Shown: positions 25,087-38,000 of the stretch, piece by piece | How positions within the stretch are numbered: the first letter of the stretch is position 1 | Layout: each line of letters opens with the position of its first letter | Assembly: GCF_000150275.1 (NCBI RefSeq) | Contig: NW_002060971.1 | Location: 365,857 to 429,856, forward strand | DNA length: 64,000 nucleotides | Reading direction: 5' to 3' | Source of the DNA: Trichoplax adhaerens | Taxonomy: Eukaryota > Placozoa > Uniplacotomia > Trichoplacea > Trichoplacidae | Program-made: the position numbers and the translations under genes | Notes under the pieces: generated by a model | What the model was told of the DNA's origin: nothing | Databases searched by the model: none | Seen by the model: the letters and a program-made list of their open reading frames with translations, nothing else

Positions 25087-27361
25087 TGTAACACTTGTAT
25101 ATGTGTCATAAAAATTAAGAAACAAAATTTTTATTCTTTAATCACCTTCTGTAATAGATTTCTTACATCTACTTATTTACAACTTGTTCTAAGTCATCTT
25201 TTACTTTTCAACGATGTACCTGAAATTTGGTATATGTTTTGTCCAAATTTATAAGACATTACGCTTAAACTTGTTTTATTCACTCTCTTTCTCATATTGA
25301 TGAAAGTTATCGTCAGTAGCTAATGGTCGAATTTACTTGTACCTATTGTTTGCTATTTGCGATATTTAAATTTTTAATGACGACTCTTTTTATGTCATTT
25401 CCATTTTAATAAATTCTAAATCGCAATCTAAGCTGCCTTTTATCGCTCAATTCACGGTTTATTACAGCGCGTAAGTTGAGTTATATATCGAATAATAAGA
25501 ATTTAAATCTTTAAGAGCAATTTCAATAAGAGTAAAGATTACTAAAAAATGTTCTTGACCAAAGATTATTACTGTAGTTGGTCGATATTTGACTAAAATG
25601 CATATGAAATCTGCATTGTACGCAAATTATCGCTCAACGTTTTTAAAATATATTTCCAGTATTATAATTAAATCTTTAATAGTTTATTTAGGATTATTAT
25701 CGTAGTCTTGATAGTCTTGATTAATTGAGAAACTCACTCAACCTTCTACTTATTTATTAAAAGATGCGATCTTACGACTAAAATTTAGTAGGTAAATACG
25801 CAATTTAAGCAGTTGTAGCTGTGGTGGCAGAGATTAAAAATGCTTTGAGAAAAGGTCTTAACAGGTACATGTGCTGCTCTACTAGCATTGATTGCATAAT
25901 TTAATTTGCAATATTGACGTAGCATATTCGGAAATAACGGAAATTACCCTCTTGAGGGAGTAATTTTTGGTTTCTATTGCGTAAGCAAATGAAAATTTAT
26001 TATCAATGAATTGGCTATCCAATATCTAAAAAATATGTTGCAACAATATTGTGAGCAAGTATAAGTTTGGTAAACATGCAAAAAGTTGAATAGCAGTTAC
26101 TGCACGGTTAATATTCCCATTATAGTGGTATGAATAATATTAATTTGTGGGTGCGTATTTAGAAGCGGAATATCAAACATTTGAAAAATTGTATCACATA
26201 TTATCTATCGCTCAGTTTACATTTATGGTCTTACAAGAGAGCGCATACTTATCATTGGCAATATCTTACAGGATTATTATTAATTAATCAACGAACTTTG
26301 ATAACTAGAAATCTTTTATTAGGCAAAATTTGCTTAAAGTAAGAGTAGTAATGTCTTGATGACAAAAATGATCTACAGGTGCCAATTTCAGCCTAATTAT
26401 ATTTCAGTAAAGAGTCATCTTTTCTAGCAAGCAAATATAATTTAAAATAAATCAGTTAATTCTAGGACTTCACTTCATTTTGAGCCTTCAATTACGTACA
26501 TCTTCAAAGTTTTTAAGACCAATTTAACAAATCGAGATCATTATTGTTGCAGAAGTTACAGGGTTGAAACGTTGATACCTTCCCTGTACATTCTAGGTCT
26601 AATCTTAAGATTTAAATTAATTGTTAATAGTACTGGCATCAATATCTTATTTTCATTGATAAATGATTATAATTGAGATAAATATACATGAAATATAGAA
26701 CTTACTTCGGTAATTGGCAGTAAATTAATTAATTAAACGATGCAATTCCAAATGAAATAATAGCAAGAGCCAAGCAGTTTTATAAAATGCACGATAAATA
26801 TTTAACTCCTCTAAACAGCATCGCACACGATTTTAGCCGTACTTACTAAAAAGACAACATTTTCGAAGAATGTATAAAATAACATTTAATAATTAAATAT
26901 AATTTATATAGTAGTACATACTTTCATAAGTTTGCAGTTATCAGCTCTATTTACATGTATCTGTACAATTGTCTCATCATCGTTGCATAACATTAAAGTA
27001 ATGAATGATCATCTGCCTTCAATATCCTGAATAAATATGCCGAATATAGCATTGCTCGTATCATAAGAGATATTTGAGTGCATATACATAACATTAATAA
27101 GCAAAATTAATTATACACATTCATAGAACAATTATCAGCAATCGCATTTAATAATGGATATATTCAAATTAAAAATACTAATCACCCATTGGATAAAAAA
27201 TTTTCATCACAGGTTATCATACCATAATCCTATGCTTCTAATTATCATAAAAATTCCGATCCTCGGTCTGAGCGCTATCACAGACGGATAGACAAAAAAC
27301 GGAATTACAATATTCTGTCGGTGATATTATATCATCATGTCCATATCTTCATCAAATGTAT
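25087..27361. other. Intergenic region between convergent spectrin and phosphatase genes
   Basis: The stretch is AT-rich and full of stops in all frames. I looked for PH-domain coding on the plus strand (a GxLxRK start and a C-terminal helix Trp) and saw none. The 3' UTRs of both flanking genes presumably end here. No RNA gene was recognised. Confidence 0.55.
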
Positions 27362-29022
27362 CTAGGAATTTGTTAAAAGCGATTGAGAATCAAGGAAACG
27401 ATCAATGAAAATTATGAATTTAATTCTTGCATAATTAATTTTGCAAGTGTTACCTTTTCGTAGACTCTTTCTGGTATCATATCTTTTAATGTACTGTATT
27501 AGAGATAAATAAACAAATTCGTATTGCTGATATGTCTGGACTAAATACATTCTCTGTTTTCGCATCTTTGCTAACACAGCCGGTATATTTAACTCCTAAA
27601 GACAGAGAAATCAGGATTGAACACATTAAACACAGTCTGCTTACGTATATAATCAGCAGTAGTAAATTATTTGTTAATAAGTCAAAAAAACATTTATACT
27701 CACCCATTGATTTTTAATATAAGCAATCATTAGATCTGCTAACATTACCACGCCAGTCCTTCCTACGCCAGCTGAACAGTGTACTAACGTAGGAGGTTCA
27801 AACTGATCAGTAGCTTGGTATATGCGATTACGTATCGCGTTCATCTTATTATAAAATTCTAAGGATGAATTTCACATTATTATGAACGGCAATAATCAAG
27901 TTCGGTATTTTAATTAAAAATAAATATGGTCATCTTATAGGTACCTAGAAATTTGTCTACATGGTCCGGAACCCCATGATCTGGCCATCCAACAAACTGA
28001 ATGTGGTAAATAATTCTAGACTATTAGGGTGAAACAACAGCGTTAAGTATAAATAATTGTCTGAAGTAATAGAGGAGGGCTCATACGCCATACTCCGGTA
28101 TATAGTAGTATTTATGCAGCTAATTTTACATTAAGAATTATGTAACGTATTATTATGTATACTCTAAAATTTTTACCTGTCCAATAGCTGTATTTTCAAC
28201 AGCAAAAGTTCTAATGACATACGCCGATGCTGCGTGGAAGGTCTTGCTTGAAACAGAGTACTATTATGAATAATATACGAAGCAAATTCATTATAGGAAA
28301 GCTGAAGATAAATCAACTTTGACTACATTATATCGACGGTAATATCAGCTAATTTTTAAATTACCGGCTCAAAATATTCGGTAGATCCGATAGCCATATC
28401 AGGCCAATATGTAAAGCATTTATTCGTGGAATTTTCCTAAAATGGATTTGTCATAAACAGTTTATCACTTTCGGGGCAATCTAATAGTAAATTTTAGGAT
28501 GAAACTTACTTGCTCTGCTGTAACCATTACTATTAAAGCAACCTGCTGTTCCCAAATCATCTGCCAGAAATCTTCTACAGTATTTTGTAAAGGAGCTTGT
28601 GCAGCGATATAGCGTAATACTTTATCACCGACTTCCATCTAATTTTAGTATTATTCAACACATAGTCAATTGTTGTAGTAGTACAATAATGACGCTTGAA
28701 TGAGCAATGAACTCACCGTTACATAGCTAGCATTGACGTAGTCGTTGCTTTCCATATTATTACGAGGATTTAGAACAACTCTTGTTTCCTAGTGAAAAGA
28801 AGAATTAGCATTTTGAAAACAGGATGAATCGTATCGAGTTCAATCATAAGAATGCGTAATGGCAATATAAATTACATCATAACAGTGGACATCATTAAAA
28901 CGATTTCTAGGCAAATTTTCGGGTAGCCTTGATGCAATTACTACGCCATCAGGTCTCATTTCAATATCATGATATTCCTGATCTACACTATCAGTTTCTA
29001 AAGCTGTTTCTAGACTTTCCAA
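27362..29022 (-). other. PTP catalytic domain exons
   Basis: In order: [15 protein letters not shown] (pTyr-loop region), ETRVVL with [56 protein letters not shown] (WPD loop, general acid Asp), [16 protein letters not shown] (nucleophile Cys and phosphate-binding Arg, at about 27800-27740) and [18 protein letters not shown] (Q-loop). All catalytic residues are present, so the enzyme is expected to be active. The usual QGP of the IAxQGP motif reads QAP here. Confidence 0.92.
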
Positions 29023-32000
29023 CTGTGTAAAAATAACGACGTAGTAAGTATAGAGTTGATAACTTATTCAGAATTACTGTACATTCAAGGGATAAATTTA
29101 TTTTTTCTACCTGTTCTTCTCTGCTTGCAGACTTGACAAAGATTTTACTTCTATACCGCCTCATTGACGGTGAAGAAACAGGATCATTAATTTGATAAAT
29201 AGGTGATGTGATGTAATCTTGATCCGTTCCTAAAATATAAAAGTAAATTTATAATATAATGAACCTTTGTCCAAAAAGATGCAAGAGATGAAGAGTCCAA
29301 AATTACTAATTTTCAACTACAAAGTGGCTATACTTTATGGTTAAAGAAAGAATATACAAATTTCAATATTACCTGAAGTTGGCAAGGGTTTTGGTGGACG
29401 TACCACCGCAGGAGGTGCCGAGTTGTACCTTGATCTAAATTGGTTTTCCTCTTCATAGTCGTTATCGGCGGAGGTATTGTTCTCTATAGCATGGCGATGT
29501 CTATCTAAGTTGACCCTTGGTGGCAATTTTGGTGGGGCAGAATGGTCCTTCCTAGTTCCTTCTGAGGCACTATAAGCACGATTAGGCAACTGTCCGGCAG
29601 GCCTCCTAGGGGGAAGAGGGGGTGGTGCGGCGCTTTTATCTCTCGGAGGAAGTGCTGGAGGCTTCTTATCTTTAATTCTTGGAGGAATAGGTTCTATTGG
29701 GCGATCTGTAAGTTATTTGTTCAGCAATTTAATTTTAAATTTATTGTGACAGATTATGTTTAGAATAGCATTTATTAACGGTAAATATTGAATTTAATAT
29801 TTTGAGACCATTCAAGGGTGGTTTCTCCTTTTTCATATCTGAAATGTATTCAATATTTGAGGGTTAGAAATTCTGTGATTACCAAGACCTACTTCGCTTA
29901 GTTCTAATAGTTTTTGAAATGCTTCTCACATATTTCATTTGGCTAAAGTCGTATTTACACTCTATACTATCGGTAATAACTGTTTAGCACAGGAATTGGC
30001 TTTACATACCTCTTAACTTCATTTGTTTAAATTTTCGTAATGCTTCTTCGCGTTGTTTCTATTGCAAGCATGTAATTGATACAGAATCAATTATCTTACG
30101 CCGTTTTAACATAAAAAAATTTTCAATAATTATCTCAACAGCTGTACGTACCATTTCGTCGGTAGAGGCAAGGGTTAACGTGGATTTACGTTTATCTTTT
30201 GCTCTAGCACTAAGAATACGTAATTGGTAGTTAAGATAACGGTTTACTTTTATGTCTGACGAAGTAATAACTGATAATGATAAATAACAAAAATAGCTAT
30301 AATTATAAATTAATAAAATTGAAAAAGTACGGTTGCACCTGTTTGAGTCATCATCAGCGGAAGAGTTTTGGAAGGAGCTAAGCGAAATAGTAACATATAA
30401 CAAATACATTAGTAATAAGTATCGGCCTTTTGATAACATTTTTGCGAGTAGATCAAAAAAGCAAATTATGAAACCGTCTAAGCACGTTAAATTATCGAAA
30501 AATTTACAGTTTACTTTTAAAAATCAACGGATCAAAATTATATCTATTTATCAACTTTAATGAAATTCTAGAATGTACGCCGAAAGTTATCTTGTATTAA
30601 AGCAATGGATGATTAATTTACTTTGATAATAGTCTATCTCGCTTCTTCACTTTAACGTTCATTTGAAATTTCTGAAAACTCTGACATCGCCTCAGGACAT
30701 ATTCCGCTTCAGTACAATTAGGCTACGAATGATTAATAACAATATACAAAATGGTTTTAAATTTCTCATTGTACGAACAACAGTAATGTAATTTGGTACG
30801 AATTGCTTTTGAAGATAATACCATTTCACATGATGCATTAATATTTCTACTTTGGCTAAAAATAGTGAATACATTGGCGCTCGATTCGAAACAGCTGACT
30901 TCTTCCCAACTGTACAAGAAAATTATAAATCATTTATAATGCAATATTCACGACTACACTATATGCCATTACAGGTTTTGCCTACTTCACCTGAAAAAAA
31001 CAGGAGGCACGTTGTCCCTTTTGATGGTAATACCTTGAAAGTGGACGCTTATGTAGCCATTCATGCGCGACTCCTATTCATCACAATAAGCAATATTAAA
31101 TAGTTCGACCGGGAAATTGCTTAACGTTTCAAAAATATTTTTTCATTATGGCCTAATGACACTTCCTATCTGTAATTAACTCAGTTTTACATTTATTGTC
31201 CTAGCCAAAAGTCTACTTACCTTAAAATATTCATAACCATAGCCTTGTGATCGTTGTGCAATATTAATAAATTGTTCTTCTGCCCAGGCCTGAGATTTCC
31301 CTCTGATGTGATCAAATTGCGTGCATTAATATTTTAATCTTCAATTGTATTATGATTGTAAATCGATATACAGTACGTAGGATGCTATGTTTTAACATAA
31401 GATCCGCAAGAGGATGAGAATACCTTACCTGCAATTAGTGTAGGCATCGATTATCTATAAAAGATTTTAAATAATTTTTCCGATAGTTAGAAAAGCAAAT
31501 GTAAGTAATATACATCGACTACAGTATAGTACAAAGATATTTCCAACTACTTTTAGCCATTTGGATTTTGAGAATTTACTATCTACTCGTTATGGCTCAA
31601 TATTACCCAGGATAAATATTAGCCGTTTACTTTGCTATCGTGCATTAATGCCATCGTAACGTAGTAGTTTAATTACAATAAATACCTTATTTTATCTATA
31701 TATTTCTACTATGTACTGTAGATTTGTGCATGCATGCTTTTTATATGTTAAAATTTTAAAGTAAATTATTCTTCATAGTTTAGACTTTATTATATTTTTC
31801 TTTGTCATAATGGTCTGATTTGGATGTGCAATTAGCTTCATTATGTAAAGTACTTTTTTGGATATTTGCGATAAAGGAAATCGAAACATGATTAGGTCGG
31901 CAGAGTTCACAATAGGAGTTTACAAATGAATTGATTCTCATATGAAAGTAGCATGGACAATTTACTGTACTATAAAGCATATATACTGCATATGAAGATA

Positions 32001-35000
32001 AGCGGCAATATTCTAGAGAATAAAAAGTCCATTTACGAAAGAAGTGTGATACTCGATATGCAGCAGATATAACTAGATTTACTAATATAGTTGATGAGCA
32101 AATGTATAAGAGGTTTTGATATCTAAAATTGATAAGATAGAAGATATTACCTCTTCGACGATGGTTGGAAAGTTTTCTGCTCTAAGATAAATCTGATTGA
32201 TTAAAAAAATAAAGTAGCATTCATGTTAATCTCGTGAAGTCATTGTTAAACTTCTGACAGTTATTGTCAATGTTCATAATCGCAATATTACAATCAAATA
32301 TTCACAACGACTCACCGAAGGTAAAATATTATACTGCAATAGATGTTTTGTAGCTGCTTCAGGTGATTTAATGTTCCCCATTTCAGCTATTTGAAATAAA
32401 ATCCAAATATTATGTCAATATTTGAGACTAACATTTCAGTAAGCATTAAGGTTCTTTTTTAGGCGCAAATGCTCAAACCTTGTAAAATATAAACTGCTAA
32501 TTGCGAAATCTGATCCCTATCACAAAGTATCTTTTGTTCAAGGATATCTTCCTTTAATTGTAAGTACATATAGTACCTAAAAAATGAGAGGAGTGAATGA
32601 TATATAATAGCTGGATGTATAAAATTAATATTGAAATAGGTCAATTTATGTTCAGCTCGATTAATAGCAGAAATTATTGCAGGCTTTGTCATCATTGCAT
32701 TTGTTAACTTAACAAAGCTGTCCTGGAATAATTATTACAATTTGTATCGCTAGACGGTAAAAATAAAGAACTTACTTTGTAATTTCACTTGTAATACTAT
32801 TGATATCAATAGCATAGTATTGGAGGCCAAATTTAATGATAGGGCTGGAATCAGATTCTATCGATTGTAATTGTTCCTTTACATTTGCTTCTTTACTTAG
32901 CCATCTTTCTTCATCGTTATCCGTAACTATCTTTAGGCCAAAATATTCCATCTAGAAAGGATATAGTACAACAATATCGAAATTAGTACGTTAATATTCA
33001 ATTTCGTGTATTGACCAAAGATAATCGATCAGATCTAATTCTGACTAGATAACTCTTGATCCTATTTTAACCTGTAACTTCTATGAAAACATTTTATCGT
33101 TTGCATTGAAGTAAAATTGTCATTTAGGATATACGTAATAGTATATTGTATCTATTGTAGCCATGAATCAATCTAAAGGGGGTAATTACTCCATTTTTTG
33201 TAAGGATAACAGTTAATTACAAGATCATAAGTTGTCAATAAACAATTGAAGATTTTCTATTCATTGAAGTATTATTGTGCTAGAAGAGGATAATCTTAAT
33301 TGCAGTAGCGAACTATCACTAATGACATCTTTCTATTCTAAAACACAATTCGGTAAAGACAGATGAAAGTAAATAATGATGCCATCAAGCGTTTGTGCTG
33401 ATAGATTGCCTACATTGAACACCATTCTAACATAATTTGCTTCTTTCGAGTAGGACAATCGAAGAGAGATAGCCATGTTTTCATTGTCAGCATATAATTA
33501 GACATGCTAGGACGGAAGTATATAGGCAATGTTGGTGTCTCATTTTCCTATGTCAGACGTCTTATACGTAGTAAAAATTAAAATCTATTTATGATAAAGT
33601 AGTCTGGTAAAGAAGTAAAATAGTTATTCATTAGCAAGTCGTTCATAGGACTCCTCTATGGCATTTGACAGTCAGTTATCGTTCTAGTAGGGTATCGCTA
33701 GTACTGATGTGATCTATCAACAAGAGGTAGATTAAATCATTTTCTATGCCTGTCTCTGTTTGCTACATCATTCCTGATGGCATTGATTTTGAATGAGGAT
33801 TACTATCATCCAAAGCAATATTGAATGGTAAGAATAATTAATATGATGTTATTATCGAGAATAAAACATGGATTATGCTGTTTCAACACGATAATCGTTC
33901 ATCATTCAATGCTGCTGGTAGATCCTCGATCGGTACGGTTAGAATTCGGTTACGATAGAGGGATAATCAAGGTCACTTAGTTGATATGCCGAAAATAGCA
34001 GCCATCGAATAAATTCCATGTAAAATTACATCGTCCAACAGTAATTTTGGGCAAGTACTCATCTATTTCTAGATCTTTTTCAGTTGCTTATTTAGCGGCT
34101 AAAAGTGATCGGGAAACATCTTTGTAACTTCTTGCCCGTGAGGAAAATGTTCATTTTGCAGGCATGAGTAATCCATGGATTACGAGTATTTCTAGTAGTC
34201 CATAGTGTAATCAAACGTAGCTGGATTGTACTCGTATAATATGGCTCCGATGGATGATCATGAGAATTACTTTGCATGAGAAACATTTTCACTTTGTTAG
34301 CGGCTAAATGTGATCTAGAAAATAGCGTCATAACATCTTGCCTCAAAAGAAAATCGTCATTAGGTAGGCATGTGTTATCAGAGGTAGTTGGATTAAGCAA
34401 CATGGCTCCGATCGATGATCATGAGAATTACTTTGCATGAGAAACATTTTCACTTTGTTAGCGGCTAAATGTGATCTAGAAAATAGCGTCATAACATCTT
34501 GCCTCAAAAGAAAATCGTCATTAGGTAGGCATGTGTTATCAGAGGTAGTTGGATTAAGTAACATGGTTCCGATCGATGATCATCAGCCACTTAAATAGCA
34601 CTAATACAGCGAATGCGAGAAGTTTTATTTTATGGATAACCATTGAAGAATTATCTCCTAGTAGGTGTTCATCATTGTGCATAGCCATGCCTATCCATTT
34701 TAAGACAGCATGGCTTCCTTAAAGCTTTACTACAGCCTATGAAAAACACAAAACTTTGTAGTCTCTTCTAGTCTGTATAACTTGATTATAATCGCTGGTC
34801 AATTTTAAATAACATTAAGGAGTATCGGCTGAGTATCTTGCGTGCTAGGATACTTTGCATTTATTAAGATTGTTAATAGTCCACTCTTAATTGGATATTT
34901 AACAAGTGAACGAATATCTCCGCATCGATCTTATATGTCTTCACTGTACAATTATGGAGTGGAAAAAGCAATTGAGTCATGATAGGATCCATTAGTTTGT

Positions 35001-38000
35001 ATTAGCAGCCAGAAATGACTACCACATTACTATCTGGAATCGCTATTTACCTATAGGAGGCTCTTGATCATGATCGCTTCCGATCTAAAGCGTATCTTCA
35101 AGCTATTAAAAGGCATCAAGTCTAGCTAGTATCGAATAAAAAATGAACGACTCTTGGCAGATGGTGATAACTTAATTACCACCCGATGTGCTACTGAATT
35201 ATTAACTTGGGAAAGTGTCAAAAGATGACTACTATCTCAGGGTAATGTCCCTTTTTCGATGTCATTATTGTTGCTGCTTTAGCAGGTGCATTTTCTGCTT
35301 CAATTACTGTTGCTTCTAGTCCTTAAACAAGTTGATCATAATATCAAGTATTTGATTTTTTATAGTGTGTAGACTGTCGATATTTTGGTGTCTTTTTAGC
35401 CTCCACTGCTTATCCTGCTCATCATCGAAGGTTACGTTAATATGATAGGCAAGTATACTCGTCCTTATGTAGAAAATTGCTGGCATTTTTGGTTGAAAAA
35501 ATTGCAGGTGCTAGACGATGATCATAACTTTAGTTCTCCATTTTACTGTACACTGACATAAACCGAGACTGTGTATAAACAAATTGGAATAACAGATCGG
35601 ATCAAGTTTGGCCATGATTGGCTCAAGTAAGTGGAGTACTGGAACTTTTCCCAGCTAGAGTACATCTAGTTTAGTTTTTCTGTCTAGACATGAAAATGGT
35701 AAAAGCAAAACTAGTGTCTCATCCTGTTGGATATCGCTATTGCTACTTCGGGAGTTAAATCGTGGCTTGTTTGATGAGTATTTAATCTACTGTATATATA
35801 TAAGAGCAATCTTCATTAAGATTGACAAATTGAATAAGATCCACAATAGTTTCTAAAGTTATTTTCTATTATTGCCCAGCCCATTGTCCATTTTTTAAAA
35901 TCCTTGAAAAATAGTCGATCAATGTTTACTACAATTAATCCTTCTAGACAGCAACTGAAGTTTACATTTTCTTCAATATTTTCCATGGCTAAAAGTCAGA
36001 ACTAATCATCGATCGGGGTAGCAGTATAACTGCGATTGAAATAATTATCCAAGGTTCCACTTTCTTCACCATCTCCTTCAGCGATGGCACTTTTCTTCCG
36101 TAGCATGCTGCAATACGATCAATCAAAAGTCTGTTTCAGTCAACAGTTCAAAAGTCTTTTACTTTTGATGGGCCTCTTAAACAATTTCATTATGGCAAAG
36201 TCTGTCGTCATTTTAACGTCAATAATATATTGACCCATTTGGATATCAAAAAGAAATTAAATAGCAGCTTGCTGAAGCTTGACGAATGTATAATAAATAT
36301 CAAAAGTAATTGTTTACGACGTTCTTAATTTAGCATGGCTGGCCATGGCCAATTTTAATTCTATCCCTATTTTTAAATACAACATTTAAGTGGCCTTCGT
36401 GCTTTAATTTTCATAAAATATCCATTCAAAATAAGGATACAAAGGCATTCGAGACACACTAGCATTGAAAATATAAACGTTTTTTTGCAAGGCAGTGAGG
36501 AAAATTAGAATACGCATATGTCGACTGGATTGGAATCAAATAGGTGTAGCCTTTCGTTATTGAAGGAGACCGACAGAATCATCTAGGTTATTCCTGATGC
36601 ATAAAATAGGATATTTGGCATCGTTGTTGTTTTGCTTATTAGCCACTTCAAAGTTCACGTGGAATTAAGTTAGAGCGCTTTACGCTAATTACTTGATTCT
36701 TGTTTGATCGAGCATCATCCTTGACAACTAAAAATTGTGTCTAAGCGCATAATCGATTTGGATAATGTTATTTGGATTGGTTTAATTAATGTTCTGCTAG
36801 AGTAAGTTCGAGATACGTGGTACTGCAGCTTTCGGACGATAACTAGACTATCCGTAAATTTTTTCATTTGAACGGCATACTGAGAAAGAAATATCCAATT
36901 GTACAGTAGGTTTGTAGTATTCAAGAGCACCTGTCTCCGATCTAGTTAACGATTCTTGTCATGTAGAGTAGCAATAGAATACGTGGAAAAAAGAGAATAA
37001 CAATAACGAATTATTAATTCATTTCAAAAATAACTTTATTAACTAGTCATCATCATAGGCTATACATCGAACGTAGGCGTACATCGAGTGGATGGTAGGA
37101 TCGTAGAATTTAAAATGTTTCCTATTTTTATTTGGATAGTGAAATGGATGCATGAATAGAATCCGAATTAGATTCATGAACGCATCCATTTGATCGGTGA
37201 TAGACCTAGTATCATAGTTTTTCCTTGTAAGAGATATACCAATGATTGATTGTGTAAAAGTGAATGAGATGGGCATTACTAGCAGAGAATAACTGAAATA
37301 TTGCAGCAATCTCTAACCTTTATCCATAATGCAATATTGTAATAATCATTTAGAAAGTATTCTTGCGACTTACTGTAGCTAATACATTTTAGACGCGCAG
37401 ATTGCTATTGACAACGTCGTCCAAGGTAGGCGGTAATCAATTAAACCATACGATCAAGAAGAAAATAAGAGCATCCTCATTTGCTTACTCTGCCATAAAT
37501 AGAGGATAGGTATCTCCTATTCTCTAAAATGATCGCTATCAAAGATACTGAATATAATGATAGGCCTACTTTTGCTCAATGTAATGTTATCCATCAAGCT
37601 ATAGCAGTCCTATTTGCTATACACGTATCAAAATGGATTGATTTAGAACTCATGATAATCCATGTAAACTATACTCGTTGCATCAGTTCTGGATGCCAAT
37701 ATGGTGCTAATTATTGGGCTCTTTTACCATTCTGGAATGGTGTTTATTAGGCTATAGCGATACCATAGCATTAATCGCCATTGTAATTGATATTAAAGAT
37801 GCTTATTTTATCCAAGAATGCTCATAAAAGATAGACAGCGTTGTCGCTATTGGACTACTCTGCCATTCTTAGTCATAACCGATACAGGCCATGCTTATCC
37901 TATTGAGCAATAAAATTCGCTGCTAATGATGTGGCTGTTCTGTCCTATGTAAAGCTGTGCATCCAGTTGTAGTGATATCCCGAAATGATTCTCCATTCTA

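Noticed and set aside
29790-29860. Possible extra phosphatase exon on the minus strand ([10 protein letters not shown])
   Set aside because: Has an acceptor-like start but no donor in the phase needed between the exons ending at 30010 and starting at 29705, which already join perfectly.
34092-34564. Two minus-strand ORFs sharing about 50 residues
   Set aside because: They are the same repeat unit read twice, inside the phosphatase intron; not a gene pair.
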